Assembly (NCBI GenBank): GCA_014156375.1
Contig: RQJH01000002.1
Coordinates: 1,146,331-1,210,330, forward strand
DNA from: Enterobacteriaceae bacterium 89
GTDB taxonomy: Bacteria; Pseudomonadota; Gammaproteobacteria; Enterobacterales; Enterobacteriaceae
Direction: 5' to 3'
DNA: 64,000 nucleotides
A program made the translations under genes and the position numbers. This document shows positions 42,151 to 51,120 of this stretch, piece by piece (position 1 is the first letter of the stretch; each line of letters begins with the position of its first letter). The notes under the pieces are model-generated. The model was not told where the DNA came from, did not search any database, and worked only from the letters and a program-made list of their open reading frames with translations.

Positions 42151-43221
42151 TTATTCCCCAACGCGCTCATTAATGGCCGACGGATTGTACGTGATGTACA
42201 TGGCATCCCCGTAGCTAAAAAAGCGATATTCTTGCTCTACCGCAGACTTATAGGCGTTCATCGTGTGCTGGTAGCCGGCGAAAGCGGACACCAGCATGAT
42301 CAGCGTCGATTCCGGCAGATGGAAGTTGGTCACCAGCGCATCGATAACCTTGTACTGATAGCCCGGGTAGATAAAGATCTGCGTATCGCCGAAGAACGGC
42401 TCAATCAGGTCAGTTTTCGCCGCCTGCGCCGCGCTTTCCAGCGAGCGAACGGAGGTCGTCCCTACCGCGACAACTTTACTGCCGCGTGCTTTCGCTGCCA
42501 GCACCGCATCCACCACTTCCTGCGGCACTTCCGCATATTCGGAGTGCATGATGTGATCTTCAATGCTGTCTACGCGCACCGGCTGGAAGGTTCCCGCGCC
42601 AACGTGCAACGTCACGAACGCCATCTCGATGCCTTTTTCACGCAGTTTTGCCAGCAGCGGCTCGTCGAAATGCAGGCCCGCCGTTGGCGCGGCTACCGCA
42701 CCTGGCTTCTGGCTGTAGACGGTCTGATACAGCTCGCGATCGGCGTCTTCGTCCGGACGGTCGATGTACGGCGGCAGCGGCATGTGGCCGATGGCGTTGA
42801 GGATATCCAGCACCGGACGTTCGTCATTGAACTCCACTTCGAACAGCGCATCGTGGCGCGCGACCATAGTGGCGTTGATGCTTTCATCGTCGCCAAGCAG
42901 CAGTTCTGCCCCCGGCTTCGGCGCTTTCGAGGCGCGAATATGTGCCAGAATGCGTTTGTCGTCGAGCATACGCTCCACCAGCACTTCAATCTTACCGCCG
43001 CTGGCTTTACGCCCGAACAGACGCGCCGGGATCACCCTGGTATTGTTAAAGACCAGCAGGTCTCCAGGGTTGAGCTTATTGAGCAGATCGGTGAAAGTAC
43101 CGTGCGTCAGCGCTCCGCTTGGCCCGTCCAGTGACAACAAACGGCAGCCACTGCGTTCCGGCTGTGGATAGTGGGCAATCAGGGATTCGGGCAGTTCAAA
43201 TGAAAAATCAGCGACGCGCAT
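42151..43221 (-). CDS. queA: tRNA preQ1(34) S-adenosylmethionine ribosyltransferase-isomerase
   Basis: Transfers ribose from SAM to preQ1-tRNA to make epoxyqueuosine. 356 residues as in E. coli when started at [12 protein letters not shown]. Conserved [18 protein letters not shown] and [14 protein letters not shown]. First gene of the operon with a well-formed promoter. Confidence 0.97.
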   Translation of the reverse strand: MRVADFSFELPESLIAHYPQPERSGCRLLSLDGPSGALTHGTFTDLLNKLNPGDLLVFNNTRVIPARLFGRKASGGKIEVLVERMLDDKRILAHIRASKAPKPGAELLLGDDESINATMVARHDALFEVEFNDERPVLDILNAIGHMPLPPYIDRPDEDADRELYQTVYSQKPGAVAAPTAGLHFDEPLLAKLREKGIEMAFVTLHVGAGTFQPVRVDSIEDHIMHSEYAEVPQEVVDAVLAAKARGSKVVAVGTTSVRSLESAAQAAKTDLIEPFFGDTQIFIYPGYQYKVIDALVTNFHLPESTLIMLVSAFAGYQHTMNAYKSAVEQEYRFFSYGDAMYITYNPSAINERVGE

Positions 43222-43254
43222 GACGGTAACTCGAGACATAATAAAGAGGCGGCT

Positions 43255-43283
43255 AGTCTAGTGCCACACCGCTTTAGCTGCAA
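43255..43283 (-). promoter_or_regulatory. Promoter of queA-tgt-yajC-secDF
   Basis: On the minus strand, -35 TTGCAG (43278-43283), 17-bp spacer, -10 TAGACT (43255-43260), about 35 bp upstream of the queA start codon. Confidence 0.7.
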
Positions 43284-43316
43284 CCTGTAAGCCTTTAATT
43301 AAGGATTGTTGATCAT

Positions 43317-43898
43317 ATGAATTTTCTTGCGCACCTGCATCTGGCGCATCTTGCCGACAGCTCGCTGCCGGGGAATCTGCTGGCGGACTTCGTGCGCGGC
43401 AATCCCGACGACGCTTATTCGCCTGAGATTGTCAGCGGGATCTACATGCACCGCCGCATCGATGTTCTGACCGACAACCTGCCGGAAGTTAAAGCGGCGC
43501 GTGACTGGTTCCGCCCGGAAACCCGCCGCGTTTCGCCCATTACGCTCGACGTGATGTGGGATCATTTTCTCTCGCTGCACTGGCCCGCACTCTCGCCGGA
43601 AATCTCACTACCTGATTTTGTTGGCTATGCCCACGCACAGGTCTCAGAAATTCTGCCGGACTCTCCGCCGCGCTTCGTGAATCTCAATGATTATCTGTGG
43701 TCCGAACGCTGGCTGGAGCGCTATCGCGATATGGATTTTATTCAGCGCGTGCTTAACGGAATGGCCAGCCGCCGCCCGCGTCTCGATGCGCTTCGCGACT
43801 CCTGGCAGGATCTGGACGCCAACTACGACAAACTGGAAGAGACGTTTTGGGCGTTTTACCCACGGATGATGAGCCAGGCGAAGGCGCAAGAGCTATAA
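43317..43898 (+). CDS. acpH: Acyl carrier protein phosphodiesterase
   Basis: Removes the phosphopantetheine group from ACP, giving apo-ACP. 193 residues, as in E. coli. HD-like metal phosphodiesterase with [28 protein letters not shown] and [12 protein letters not shown]. Divergent from queA. Confidence 0.96.
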   Translation: MNFLAHLHLAHLADSSLPGNLLADFVRGNPDDAYSPEIVSGIYMHRRIDVLTDNLPEVKAARDWFRPETRRVSPITLDVMWDHFLSLHWPALSPEISLPDFVGYAHAQVSEILPDSPPRFVNLNDYLWSERWLERYRDMDFIQRVLNGMASRRPRLDALRDSWQDLDANYDKLEETFWAFYPRMMSQAKAQEL

Positions 43899-43954
43899 AG
43901 CTTGCGCTTTATCACAGAATCGCTAAGCTGAAACGGTTGGTAATATAATAATTG

Positions 43955-44020
43955 ATAGGTAAAACCTGTCTCAACGATTGTCAGCACCTCTTTGTATCAT
44001 CTTTAACCTCTCCCTATACT
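43955..44020 (+). promoter_or_regulatory. OxyR site and promoter of the peroxiredoxin gene
   Basis: ATAG (43955), CTGT (43966), ATTG (43977) and CTCT (43988) are spaced by exactly 7 bases each. This fits the OxyR consensus ATAG-N7-CTAT-N7-ATAG-N7-CTAT with three mismatches in 16. The site ends right at a -35 TTGTAT (43992-43997), with a 17-bp spacer to -10 TATACT (44015-44020). This is the usual activating position for OxyR. Confidence 0.75.
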
Positions 44021-44067
44021 GGCCCGCGTTGCGTTCCATTAACCTTATAATTTTAGAGGAGAACCTC

Positions 44068-44670
44068 ATGGTTCTGGTGACTCGTCCTGCTCCTGACTTT
44101 ACCGCCGCTGCTGTACTGGGTAACGGCGAAATCGTTGAAAACTTCAACTTCAAACAGCACACCAACGGTAAAGCGACTGTGCTGTTCTTCTGGCCGATGG
44201 ACTTCACCTTCGTATGCCCGTCCGAACTGATCGCGTTCGACAAGCGTTACGAAGAATTCCAGAAACGTGGCGTAGAAGTGGTTGGCGTTTCTTTTGACTC
44301 TGAATTTGTACACAACGCATGGCGTAACACCCCTGTCGAAAATGGCGGCATCGGTGCGGTGAAATACGCAATGGTTGCGGACATCAAACGTGAAATCCAG
44401 CAGGCTTACGGTATCGAACATCCGGACGCTGGCGTTGCCCTGCGCGGTTCTTTCCTGATCGACGCTAACGGCATCGTACGTCACCAGGCTGTCAACGATC
44501 TGCCACTGGGTCGTAACATCGACGAAATGCTGCGTATGGTTGACGCGCTGCAGTTCCACGAAGAGCACGGCGAAGTGTGCCCGGCTCAGTGGGAAAAAGG
44601 CAAAGAAGGTATGGACGCTTCTCCAAACGGCGTAGCGAAATACCTGTCTGAGAACGTCTCCAGCCTGTAA
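44068..44670 (+). CDS. tsaA: 2-Cys peroxiredoxin (AhpC/TSA type)
   Basis: Thiol peroxidase for H2O2 and organic peroxides. 200 residues of the eukaryote-like typical 2-Cys class. Peroxidatic Cys50 in DFTFVCPSE, resolving Cys171 in GEVCPAQW. It is not AhpC of the ahpCF operon and is absent beside acpH in E. coli K-12, but a similar gene is at this place in Salmonella and Klebsiella as I recall. Strong SD (GAGGAGA). Likely OxyR-controlled. The symbol follows common annotation and is less certain than the function. Confidence 0.92.
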   Translation: MVLVTRPAPDFTAAAVLGNGEIVENFNFKQHTNGKATVLFFWPMDFTFVCPSELIAFDKRYEEFQKRGVEVVGVSFDSEFVHNAWRNTPVENGGIGAVKYAMVADIKREIQQAYGIEHPDAGVALRGSFLIDANGIVRHQAVNDLPLGRNIDEMLRMVDALQFHEEHGEVCPAQWEKGKEGMDASPNGVAKYLSENVSSL

Positions 44671-44685
44671 TTGGCTTCAGATGTG

Positions 44686-44714
44686 AAAAAGGCTCGCTTC
44701 GGCGGGCCTTTTTT
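44686..44714 (+). terminator. Terminator of the peroxiredoxin gene
   Basis: AAAAAGGC-T-CGC / GCG-G-GCCTTTTTT stem with a TTCG loop, 16 bp after the stop codon. Confidence 0.9.
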
Positions 44715-44730
44715 GTTTTTGATGATTATT

Positions 44731-44808
44731 TTGCCCGGCGGCACTCCGTTTGCCGGACCTACAAAGGCACAATCCCGTAGGTCCGGTAAGCGCAGCGCCA
44801 CCGGGCGC
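44731..44808. repeat. BIME: paired REP elements after the peroxiredoxin gene
   Basis: Facing REPs: GCCCGGCGGCACTCCGTTTGCCGGACC and GGTCCGGTAAGCGCAGCGCCACCGGGCGC, with a short spacer. It nearly touches the 3' end of the amidohydrolase gene (44812). Confidence 0.88.
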
Positions 44809-44811
44809 TTG

Positions 44812-46680
44812 TCAGAATGCAAAACAACTGCACCCCAGCACGCCCCAGAAAGCCTGGTCGTCGGAAACCGGAATACCAGACTGGCGCGCAATATTATGCG
44901 CATGCCCATGCACGCCACAGCTGCCGATACACTGGTGCATCTGCACCACCGCGCCTACTTTTGCCGCAGCAGGCGGTGCGGAACGATAATGACCCGGCAC
45001 CTTGACCACCGGTGACCAGTCCGGCACTACCGGAATAGCTGGCGGAGCCAGCGGGGTGAAATGCCCTGCCGCATACACCACTTTACCGTCGACAATCGTC
45101 AGCACCGATTCAATGCCTTTGATCTCCTCTTCCGGCACGCGGAAGTAGTCTTTCGACAGCACCACCAGGTCGGCCAGTTGATCCGCAACGATACGGCCTT
45201 TTTTCCCCTGCTCGCTGGAGAACCAGGCGCTGCCCGCAGTCCACAGTTCCAGCGCTACGTCGCGCGGCAGACGGTTACTGTCGTCGTACATCGACATGCC
45301 GCCAACGGTACGTCCCGACACCAGCCAGTACAGCGCGGTCCACGGGTTGTAGCTGGCAACGCGGGTCGCATCGGTGCCAAGACCAACCGGCACATCCAGC
45401 TCCAGCATTTTGGCGACCGGCGGCGTGTGTTTGACGGCATCTTTGCCATATCTGTCGACAAAATATTCGCCCTGGAATGCCATACGATGCTGCACCGCAA
45501 TACCACCGCCCAGCGCTTTCACGCGTTCAATGTTGCGCTCGGTAATCGTCTCGGCGTGGTCAAAGAACCAGTGCAGGCCGTTGAACGGAATATCACGGTT
45601 TACTTTTTCGAACACATCCAGCATCCGGCTGATGGACTCGTTATAGGTGGCGTGCAGGCGGAACGGCCAGCGGTGCTCGACCAGATGACGAACCACGCGC
45701 TCCAGCTCATCTTCCATCCCCTGCGGCAGATCCGGGCGCGGCTGAAGGAAGTCTTCAAAGTCTGCCGCCGAGAACACCAGCATCTCGCCTGCGCCGTTGG
45801 CACGATAGAAATCCGTGCCCTGGCCTGGTTTGAGCATATCGGTCCAACGTTCGAAATCGTCGAGTTCCTGTTTTGGCCGCTGGGTAAACAGGTTGTAGGC
45901 GATGCGCACCGTCATCTGTCCTTCGGCGTGGAGCTGGTCGATAATCTGGTAGTCTTCCGGGTAGTTCTGGAAACCGCCGCCCGCATCGATGGCGCTGGTC
46001 AGCCCCAGACGATTCAGCTCGCGCATAAACTGGCGCGTCGAGTTGACCTGCATCTCCAGCGGCAGCTTCGGCCCTTTCGCCAGCGTCGCGTAGAGGATCA
46101 TCGCATTCGGTTTTGCTACCAGCATACCCGTTGGGTTGCCGTTGCTGTCGCGGACGATCTCCCCGCCAACCGGATCCGGCGTCTCTTTGGTATAACCAAC
46201 TGCTTTCAGCGCCGCGCGGTTTAGCAGCGCGCGATCGTACAGGTGCAGCACGAACACAGGGGTATCCGGCGCGGCTTCATTCAGCTCTTCAAGCGTTGGC
46301 ATCCGGCGTTCGGCGAACTGGAATTCGCTCCAGCCGCCCACCACGCGCACCCACTGCGGTGACGGCGTGCGGTCGGCCTGATCTTTCAGCATCCGCAGCG
46401 CATCGGCGAGTGAAGGTACGCCTTCCCAGCGCAGCTCAAGGTTGTAGTTCAGGCCACCACGAATCAGGTGCAGGTGCGAGTCGTTCAGACCCGGGATTAC
46501 CGTGTGTCCCTTCAGATCGACAATCTGCGTGCCGTCAGTGGCATAGCTCATGATTTGATCGTGGCTGCCGGTGGCAAGGATCTTACCGTTAGCAATGGCG
46601 ACGTCTTGCGCCAGCGGATTTTCCCGATCCAGGGTGTGAATTTCACCGTGGGTCAGGATCAGTGTGGCATGTTGAGACAT
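44812..46680 (-). CDS. YtcJ-type amidohydrolase with Cys/His-rich tail
   Basis: A 622-residue metal-dependent hydrolase of the amidohydrolase_3 (YtcJ/AepA-like) group. N-terminal beta-sandwich, then GLNDSHLHLIRGG with the HxH metal pair, and GLGTDATRV with the catalytic Asp. No signal peptide is evident. The last 42 residues hold CIGSCGVHGHAH (Cys584, Cys588, His591, His593, His595) and GCSC (Cys617, Cys619), a metal-binding-like tail I do not know from other YtcJ proteins. It is third in a three-gene operon opposite a LysR gene. Substrate unknown. Confidence 0.85.
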   Translation of the reverse strand: MSQHATLILTHGEIHTLDRENPLAQDVAIANGKILATGSHDQIMSYATDGTQIVDLKGHTVIPGLNDSHLHLIRGGLNYNLELRWEGVPSLADALRMLKDQADRTPSPQWVRVVGGWSEFQFAERRMPTLEELNEAAPDTPVFVLHLYDRALLNRAALKAVGYTKETPDPVGGEIVRDSNGNPTGMLVAKPNAMILYATLAKGPKLPLEMQVNSTRQFMRELNRLGLTSAIDAGGGFQNYPEDYQIIDQLHAEGQMTVRIAYNLFTQRPKQELDDFERWTDMLKPGQGTDFYRANGAGEMLVFSAADFEDFLQPRPDLPQGMEDELERVVRHLVEHRWPFRLHATYNESISRMLDVFEKVNRDIPFNGLHWFFDHAETITERNIERVKALGGGIAVQHRMAFQGEYFVDRYGKDAVKHTPPVAKMLELDVPVGLGTDATRVASYNPWTALYWLVSGRTVGGMSMYDDSNRLPRDVALELWTAGSAWFSSEQGKKGRIVADQLADLVVLSKDYFRVPEEEIKGIESVLTIVDGKVVYAAGHFTPLAPPAIPVVPDWSPVVKVPGHYRSAPPAAAKVGAVVQMHQCIGSCGVHGHAHNIARQSGIPVSDDQAFWGVLGCSCFAF

Positions 46681-46699
46681 TTCAGACTCCTCAAGCGGC

Positions 46700-47245
46700 T
46701 CAGGCTTTTTTCAGCCAGCCGGCGAAAATTCGGGTAACGATGGGCATCCACAGCCAGACCACCAGCGCCACCACGCAGGCATCGTTAATCAGATGCAGCA
46801 GCAAAGAGCCCTTCAGCGCAGGGAAAAGCAGCCCGGTAATAGCCGGGACCAGGTTGGTGCTCGGGAAAATCACCAGCAGGGTGATCAAAAACTGCTTCCA
46901 GCGCTTAGGCTGACGCACGTGAGGAGCTGGCGGTGTAAACCAGAAAGCGGCTTCGGTGCGCACTTCGGTATGATCGCCTTCGGTCAGCAGCGGCGTGATT
47001 TCATCCACCAGCTGCCTGCGGGTTTCCGACTGCGTCCAGGCGTAGAGATGTTCGAGCGTGTCGAAGCGAATGATGATATTCCACATCCCCTGCCCGTCCG
47101 TCGGGCGGATGACGTTCGCCCCAAGATGCCCCTGAAACTCAGCGGCAACGGGCATGATTTTGCCCAGCCACGCCTCATACGCATCGCTGTCTTCGGGCCG
47201 CAGAGCGTGGGTGATCACCAGCGTCACATGTTTTTGTTGCGTCAT
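46700..47245 (-). CDS. ABM-domain protein with C-terminal membrane anchor
   Basis: A 181-residue protein. The N-terminal ~100 residues form an antibiotic-biosynthesis-monooxygenase (ABM) ferredoxin-like domain (KHVTLVITHALRPEDSDAYEAWLG, GMWNIIIRFDTLEHLYAW). Two membrane segments follow (about residues 119-137 and 148-171). ABM domains oxidise quinol- or flavin-type substrates without cofactor in some family members. It starts at MTQQKHV. Middle gene of the LysR-flanked operon. Confidence 0.82.
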   Translation of the reverse strand: MTQQKHVTLVITHALRPEDSDAYEAWLGKIMPVAAEFQGHLGANVIRPTDGQGMWNIIIRFDTLEHLYAWTQSETRRQLVDEITPLLTEGDHTEVRTEAAFWFTPPAPHVRQPKRWKQFLITLLVIFPSTNLVPAITGLLFPALKGSLLLHLINDACVVALVVWLWMPIVTRIFAGWLKKA

Positions 47246-47298
47246 GAAGAAGGGTTCCTGGCTGTCGCAAACAGGCGGGACAGAGCCCGCCACCGGCG

Positions 47299-47940
47299 TT
47301 ACGCTTTACGTTCAGGCGCACCGTGAACCAAAGTGTAGGCGTAATCGACGCCCATGCCGTATGCGCCGCTATGTTCGCGCACCAGGTCCATCACCGCGTC
47401 GTAGGTGCCTTTACGTGACCAGTCGCGCTGGTACTCAAGCAGCACCTGCTGCCAGGTCACTGGAACCGCACCGGCCTGCACCATACGGTCAATAGCGCGT
47501 TCGTGTGCATCGACGGAAGTCCCGCCTGAAGTATCGGTTACCACGTAAACTTCATAGCCTTCGTCCAGCGCCATCAGGGCCGGGAAAGTCAGGCATACTT
47601 CGGTCCACAGCGCGGAGATAATCAGTTTTTTACGTCCGGTGGCTTTCACTGCTTCAACAAACCTGGCGTCTTCCCAGGAGTTCATGGAAGTACGTTCGAT
47701 TGGTTTCACATCTGGATGGACACCCAGCAGCTCCGGCCAGATATATCCGCTAAAGCTTTTAGTTTCTACCGAGGTATAAATCACCGGCACATTAAATATT
47801 TTCCCGGCCTTAGCCAGCGCCACAGTATTATTTTTCAGCGTCTGGCGATCAATATTCGCCACCCCGAAAGACATTTGCGGCTGGTGATCAATGAAAATAA
47901 GAGCGGAATTTTGCGGGTCGATCAGTTCACGAATAGACAT
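47299..47940 (-). CDS. Isochorismatase-like hydrolase (YcaC type)
   Basis: A 213-residue cysteine hydrolase. Catalytic triad of the isochorismatase/cysteine-hydrolase fold: Asp in LIFIDHQPQ, Lys region in ATGRKKLIIS, and Cys in TEVCLTFPALMALDEG. YcaC of E. coli is the nearest family I recognise; its natural substrate is unknown. First gene of the operon, 53 bp before the ABM gene. Confidence 0.85.
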   Translation of the reverse strand: MSIRELIDPQNSALIFIDHQPQMSFGVANIDRQTLKNNTVALAKAGKIFNVPVIYTSVETKSFSGYIWPELLGVHPDVKPIERTSMNSWEDARFVEAVKATGRKKLIISALWTEVCLTFPALMALDEGYEVYVVTDTSGGTSVDAHERAIDRMVQAGAVPVTWQQVLLEYQRDWSRKGTYDAVMDLVREHSGAYGMGVDYAYTLVHGAPERKA

Positions 47941-48238
47941 ATCACACCTTCTTAATCAATAAGTTAAATGACAACACCCGGAGGATGCTGTAAACCATTG
48001 GGATCCTGAAGGAGAAAGCCTGATGAGTATAGGCGGAAATTTTTAACGACTTATTAAAGAAATTTTTCTGTTTAAAGACCAACGGCTTGAGAATATATTT
48101 GCCGAATGATAATTACCCCACTTAATTATTATCAGGCTTAGTCAAAAAAATGCGCCAGCGCGTTCTAAATTATTCACTGGCCTTAAATACCCGAATACGT
48201 AAGACTTTACGTATGTCTAAACAGCCTGATGTCCTTTG
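47941..48238. other. Divergent control region, YcaC-like operon and LysR gene
   Basis: An AT-rich gap. It contains two copies of GAAATTTTT (48036-48044 and 48059-48067, 23 bp apart) and the palindrome described separately. No ORF was recognised. Confidence 0.55.
48195..48214. promoter_or_regulatory. Candidate LysR operator
   Basis: Perfect 20-bp palindrome: ATACGTAA (48195-48202), GACT, TTACGTAT (48207-48214), 24 bp upstream of the LysR gene. An autoregulatory LysR site is the simplest reading. Confidence 0.6.
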
Positions 48239-49141
48239 ATGAAACTGAACCTCGACGTTTTACTTATTCTCGATGCTCTCGACCGACATGGCTCCTTCGC
48301 CACCGCCGCAGAATCGCTGTTCAAAACGCCCGCCGCGCTGAGCTATATGATCCAGAAGCTGGAAAGCGATCTGGAGATAACCCTGCTGGATCGCTCCGGA
48401 CATCGCGCCAAATTTACCGATACTGGCAGAATGATGCTGGAAAAAGGCCGTCTGCTGTTAGACGCCGCAAAAGATCTGGAAAAACAGGCGGTGCAGGTGC
48501 AGTCCGGCTGGGAGAAAGAGCTGTCGATCGCGCTGGATGACTCCTTTCCTTTCGCCGCGCTTCTGCCGCTGATTGAAGCTTTTCACGCGCTAAACAAACA
48601 GACGCGACTCAACTTCACCCACCACACACTGGCGGGATCATGGGAAGAGTTGACCCATCACGGTGCCGATATGATCCTCGGGGCGATTAACGAGCCGCCG
48701 ACCTCTGCGGCCTGGTCTTATAAAATGCTCGGCACCCTGGATAACGTGTTTGTCGTAGCCCCCGGACACCCGCTGGCGCAGATCCAGTCACCGCTTAACA
48801 ACGATCAGCTTTGCCTGCACCGGGCCGTAGTGATCAGCGACAGCGCGCGCAGCTGTCAGCCGATCAACAGTAACCTAATGGAAGAGCAGCCGCAGATCCG
48901 CGTTGATGATTTTCACTCTAAGGTGATGTTGCTGAGGGCAGGAATGGGCTGCGGTTTTCTGCCGCGCCATATTGCCCGTCCGTGGCTGGAAAAAGGCGAG
49001 CTGGTCGAAAAAGAGGTGGTTTCGTTCAGGGAAAAAGATGTCGCCTATATGGCGTGGCGCAACCACAGCGACGGGCTGGCGCAGCGCTGGTGGCGAGAGG
49101 CTCTGCTCACCGGCGACACGCTCAGCCTGCTGTATCGTTAA
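48239..49141 (+). CDS. LysR-family transcriptional regulator
   Basis: A 300-residue regulator. N-terminal HTH (about residues 1-60, [26 protein letters not shown]) and the LysR substrate-binding domain. Start at ATG 48239; an in-frame TTG precedes it. It is divergent from the YcaC-like/ABM/amidohydrolase genes and is their likely activator. Its last 4 bases overlap the malZ stop codon. Confidence 0.9.
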   Translation: MKLNLDVLLILDALDRHGSFATAAESLFKTPAALSYMIQKLESDLEITLLDRSGHRAKFTDTGRMMLEKGRLLLDAAKDLEKQAVQVQSGWEKELSIALDDSFPFAALLPLIEAFHALNKQTRLNFTHHTLAGSWEELTHHGADMILGAINEPPTSAAWSYKMLGTLDNVFVVAPGHPLAQIQSPLNNDQLCLHRAVVISDSARSCQPINSNLMEEQPQIRVDDFHSKVMLLRAGMGCGFLPRHIARPWLEKGELVEKEVVSFREKDVAYMAWRNHSDGLAQRWWREALLTGDTLSLLYR

Positions 49142-50955
49142 TTACCCACCCACACTGAAGCGGAAATCGCGGGCAGCGTCAGTACATCGTCCACCAGCGT
49201 GCCTTTGCCTTCTTTCAGCAGCCACTCTTTGACCTGCAGCAGCGGCGAGCCATCCAGCACCACTTCACAGGCTTCACCCCGGTTGATTGCCACCAGCGCG
49301 CGCTGTTGTTTCAGTACACGAACGAAAACCACCACGTTATCTTCGGCGTAGAGAACCTGACAGCCGCCGTGGCGCAGTGCCTGGGTGCGGTGGCGCAGTT
49401 TCGCCAGCCGCTGGTACAGCGCCAATAGCCCCGCATCCTGCTTTTCTTTCTCCCACGGGAAAGGCTTGCGGCAGAACGGATCGTTGTTGCCGTCGAGCCC
49501 AACTTCGTCGCCATAGTAGATACAAGGCACGCCAGGCCAGGTAAACAGCCACACCACTGCCAGCGGCAGGCGGGCAGCATCTTTACCGAGCAGGGATTTG
49601 AAGCGCGCAGTATCGTGGCTATCGAGCTGGTTAAACATCCGGATCTGCTGCTGGTGCGAAAGGCTGGCGCGATAGTTATCCATCCACGCCATGCAGGTCT
49701 GTGCATCAATCAGCTGCGGATCGTAGGAAATATCAGTATTGGCCAGGAAGCCCCACAGCGGAAAAGTAAAGCCGCGGTAGTTCATCGCCGCATCTTCCGC
49801 ATCAGCCTGAAGCCACTGGCGCGCATCGCCAAAATGCTCGCCCAGAATATAGGCTTCCGGCTGAGTCTCTTTGGCAGCTTTGGTGATCCCGGCAATATGC
49901 TGAAGATTATTACGCGCCCCGCCCGCTTCACCGAGCATATGCACCACGTCCAGCCGCCAGCCGTCCATGCTCCACGGCGCTTTCAGCCAGTGGCGCACGA
50001 TGCTGTCTTCGCCGCGATAGACCTCATTGACCAGCGTTTCAGAGCTGAAATCCAGCTTCGGCAGGCTGGCATAGCCGAGCCAGTCCAGCGCCTGCCCTTC
50101 GTCAGAAAAACTGTACCAGTCGCGCCAGTGAGAAGCAGGATTATGGCAGGCGCCGTCGGTCCCGCGATTGTGCCGGTCAAACCACGCGTGAGAGTCGCCG
50201 CTGTGGTTAAAGACGCCATCAAGGATCAGCTTCATCCCCTCGCGTCGGGTGTTATGGCGTAGCCGCAAAAGCGCCTGATCGCCGCCGAACTGCGGATCGA
50301 CGTGGCGATAATCTTCGGTATCGTATTTATGCACGCTGGGGGCGACAAACACCGGATTGAGGTACAGCGCGGTCACGCCCAGCTTTTTCAGATACGGCAG
50401 CTTTTCGCTGATACCGTCGAGATCGCCACCGTAAAAGGTCGATCCGCCCGCTTCTGCGGTTAAAGGATCGTCCCAGTCGCGCAGGACAATATCGCGCCCG
50501 GCGGCGTGGTGATAGTAAACGTTATCCTGCTCCGGTGTGCGCGGTTCGGAACGGGCAAAACGGTCGGGGAAAATCTGATAGAAAACCTGATCGGCCACCC
50601 ACTGCGGGCCGCTATCCGGCAGATCGACGGCAAACTGCTCCAGGCGAGCCGGAGGGAAAGCGCTGAAGCCCTGTGGCGTAAACCAGCGCTGGCGATTCTC
50701 CCACAGCAGCTTGAAGCTGTAGCGGCGGCGTGGCTGGCCGCTTTCCAGTTTGATCTCCGCCCGCCAGGCCGTGACGCCAGGATGAGGTTCGTTGCGCAGA
50801 CGGTGCATCGGCAGCGCAATCTCTTCGTTGTCTTCCTCTGCCCGCAGCGTGACGCGCAGCGGTGGAGTCTCTCCACTCACCCACAGCGTGATCGCCAGCC
50901 GGTCCTGTTGTTGCTTAATAAACGGCGCAACCGGCAGATGCCATGCTTGCAACAT
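49138..50955 (-). CDS. malZ: Maltodextrin glucosidase MalZ
   Basis: Cytoplasmic enzyme that releases glucose from the reducing end of maltodextrins. 605 residues as in E. coli. N-terminal Ig-like domain, GH13 barrel with [16 protein letters not shown] (nucleophile Asp), [10 protein letters not shown] (acid/base Glu) and [11 protein letters not shown]. Part of the MalT regulon in E. coli. A Pho/Mal-neighbourhood core order malZ-proY-brnQ-phoBR is kept. Confidence 0.96.
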   Translation of the reverse strand: MLQAWHLPVAPFIKQQQDRLAITLWVSGETPPLRVTLRAEEDNEEIALPMHRLRNEPHPGVTAWRAEIKLESGQPRRRYSFKLLWENRQRWFTPQGFSAFPPARLEQFAVDLPDSGPQWVADQVFYQIFPDRFARSEPRTPEQDNVYYHHAAGRDIVLRDWDDPLTAEAGGSTFYGGDLDGISEKLPYLKKLGVTALYLNPVFVAPSVHKYDTEDYRHVDPQFGGDQALLRLRHNTRREGMKLILDGVFNHSGDSHAWFDRHNRGTDGACHNPASHWRDWYSFSDEGQALDWLGYASLPKLDFSSETLVNEVYRGEDSIVRHWLKAPWSMDGWRLDVVHMLGEAGGARNNLQHIAGITKAAKETQPEAYILGEHFGDARQWLQADAEDAAMNYRGFTFPLWGFLANTDISYDPQLIDAQTCMAWMDNYRASLSHQQQIRMFNQLDSHDTARFKSLLGKDAARLPLAVVWLFTWPGVPCIYYGDEVGLDGNNDPFCRKPFPWEKEKQDAGLLALYQRLAKLRHRTQALRHGGCQVLYAEDNVVVFVRVLKQQRALVAINRGEACEVVLDGSPLLQVKEWLLKEGKGTLVDDVLTLPAISASVWVGN

Positions 50956-51017
50956 CGTCTTTCCCCTTTGCTCAAAATGGCTTCACTTTGCCACAGTCAG
51001 ATGACGTATTACTCATC

Positions 51018-51056
51018 ATTATGGTGCTTTATGGGGGAGGAGAATGGGGGAGGAGA
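51018..51056 (-). promoter_or_regulatory. Candidate MalT boxes and promoter of malZ
   Basis: A tandem 13-bp duplication ATGGGGGAGGAGA occupies 51031-51043 and 51044-51056. Each copy contains GGGGAGGAG, close to the MalT box GGGGA(T/G)GAGG. A -10-like CATAAT lies at 51018-51023 on the minus strand, so the boxes would cover the -35 region. Confidence 0.5.
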
Positions 51057-51058
51057 AA

Positions 51059-51086
51059 GAAGGCACCGGCGCTGTCTGGTGCCTTC
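51059..51086 (-). terminator. Terminator of proY
   Basis: Perfect 9-bp stem GAAGGCACC (51059-51067) and GGTGCCTTC (51078-51086); read on the minus strand it is followed by TTTCTCC. Next to it, 51087-51118 is a shorter copy of the CT-rich repeat (CCCTCTCC-ACGG-GGAGAGG). Confidence 0.7.
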
Positions 51087-51120
51087 TCCCTGACCCTCTC
51101 CACGGGGAGAGGAAAGAGAT

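Noticed and set aside
42232-43134. 300-codon open frame antisense to queA
   Set aside because: queA is full length and conserved on the other strand; the antisense frame has no start context or known domain.
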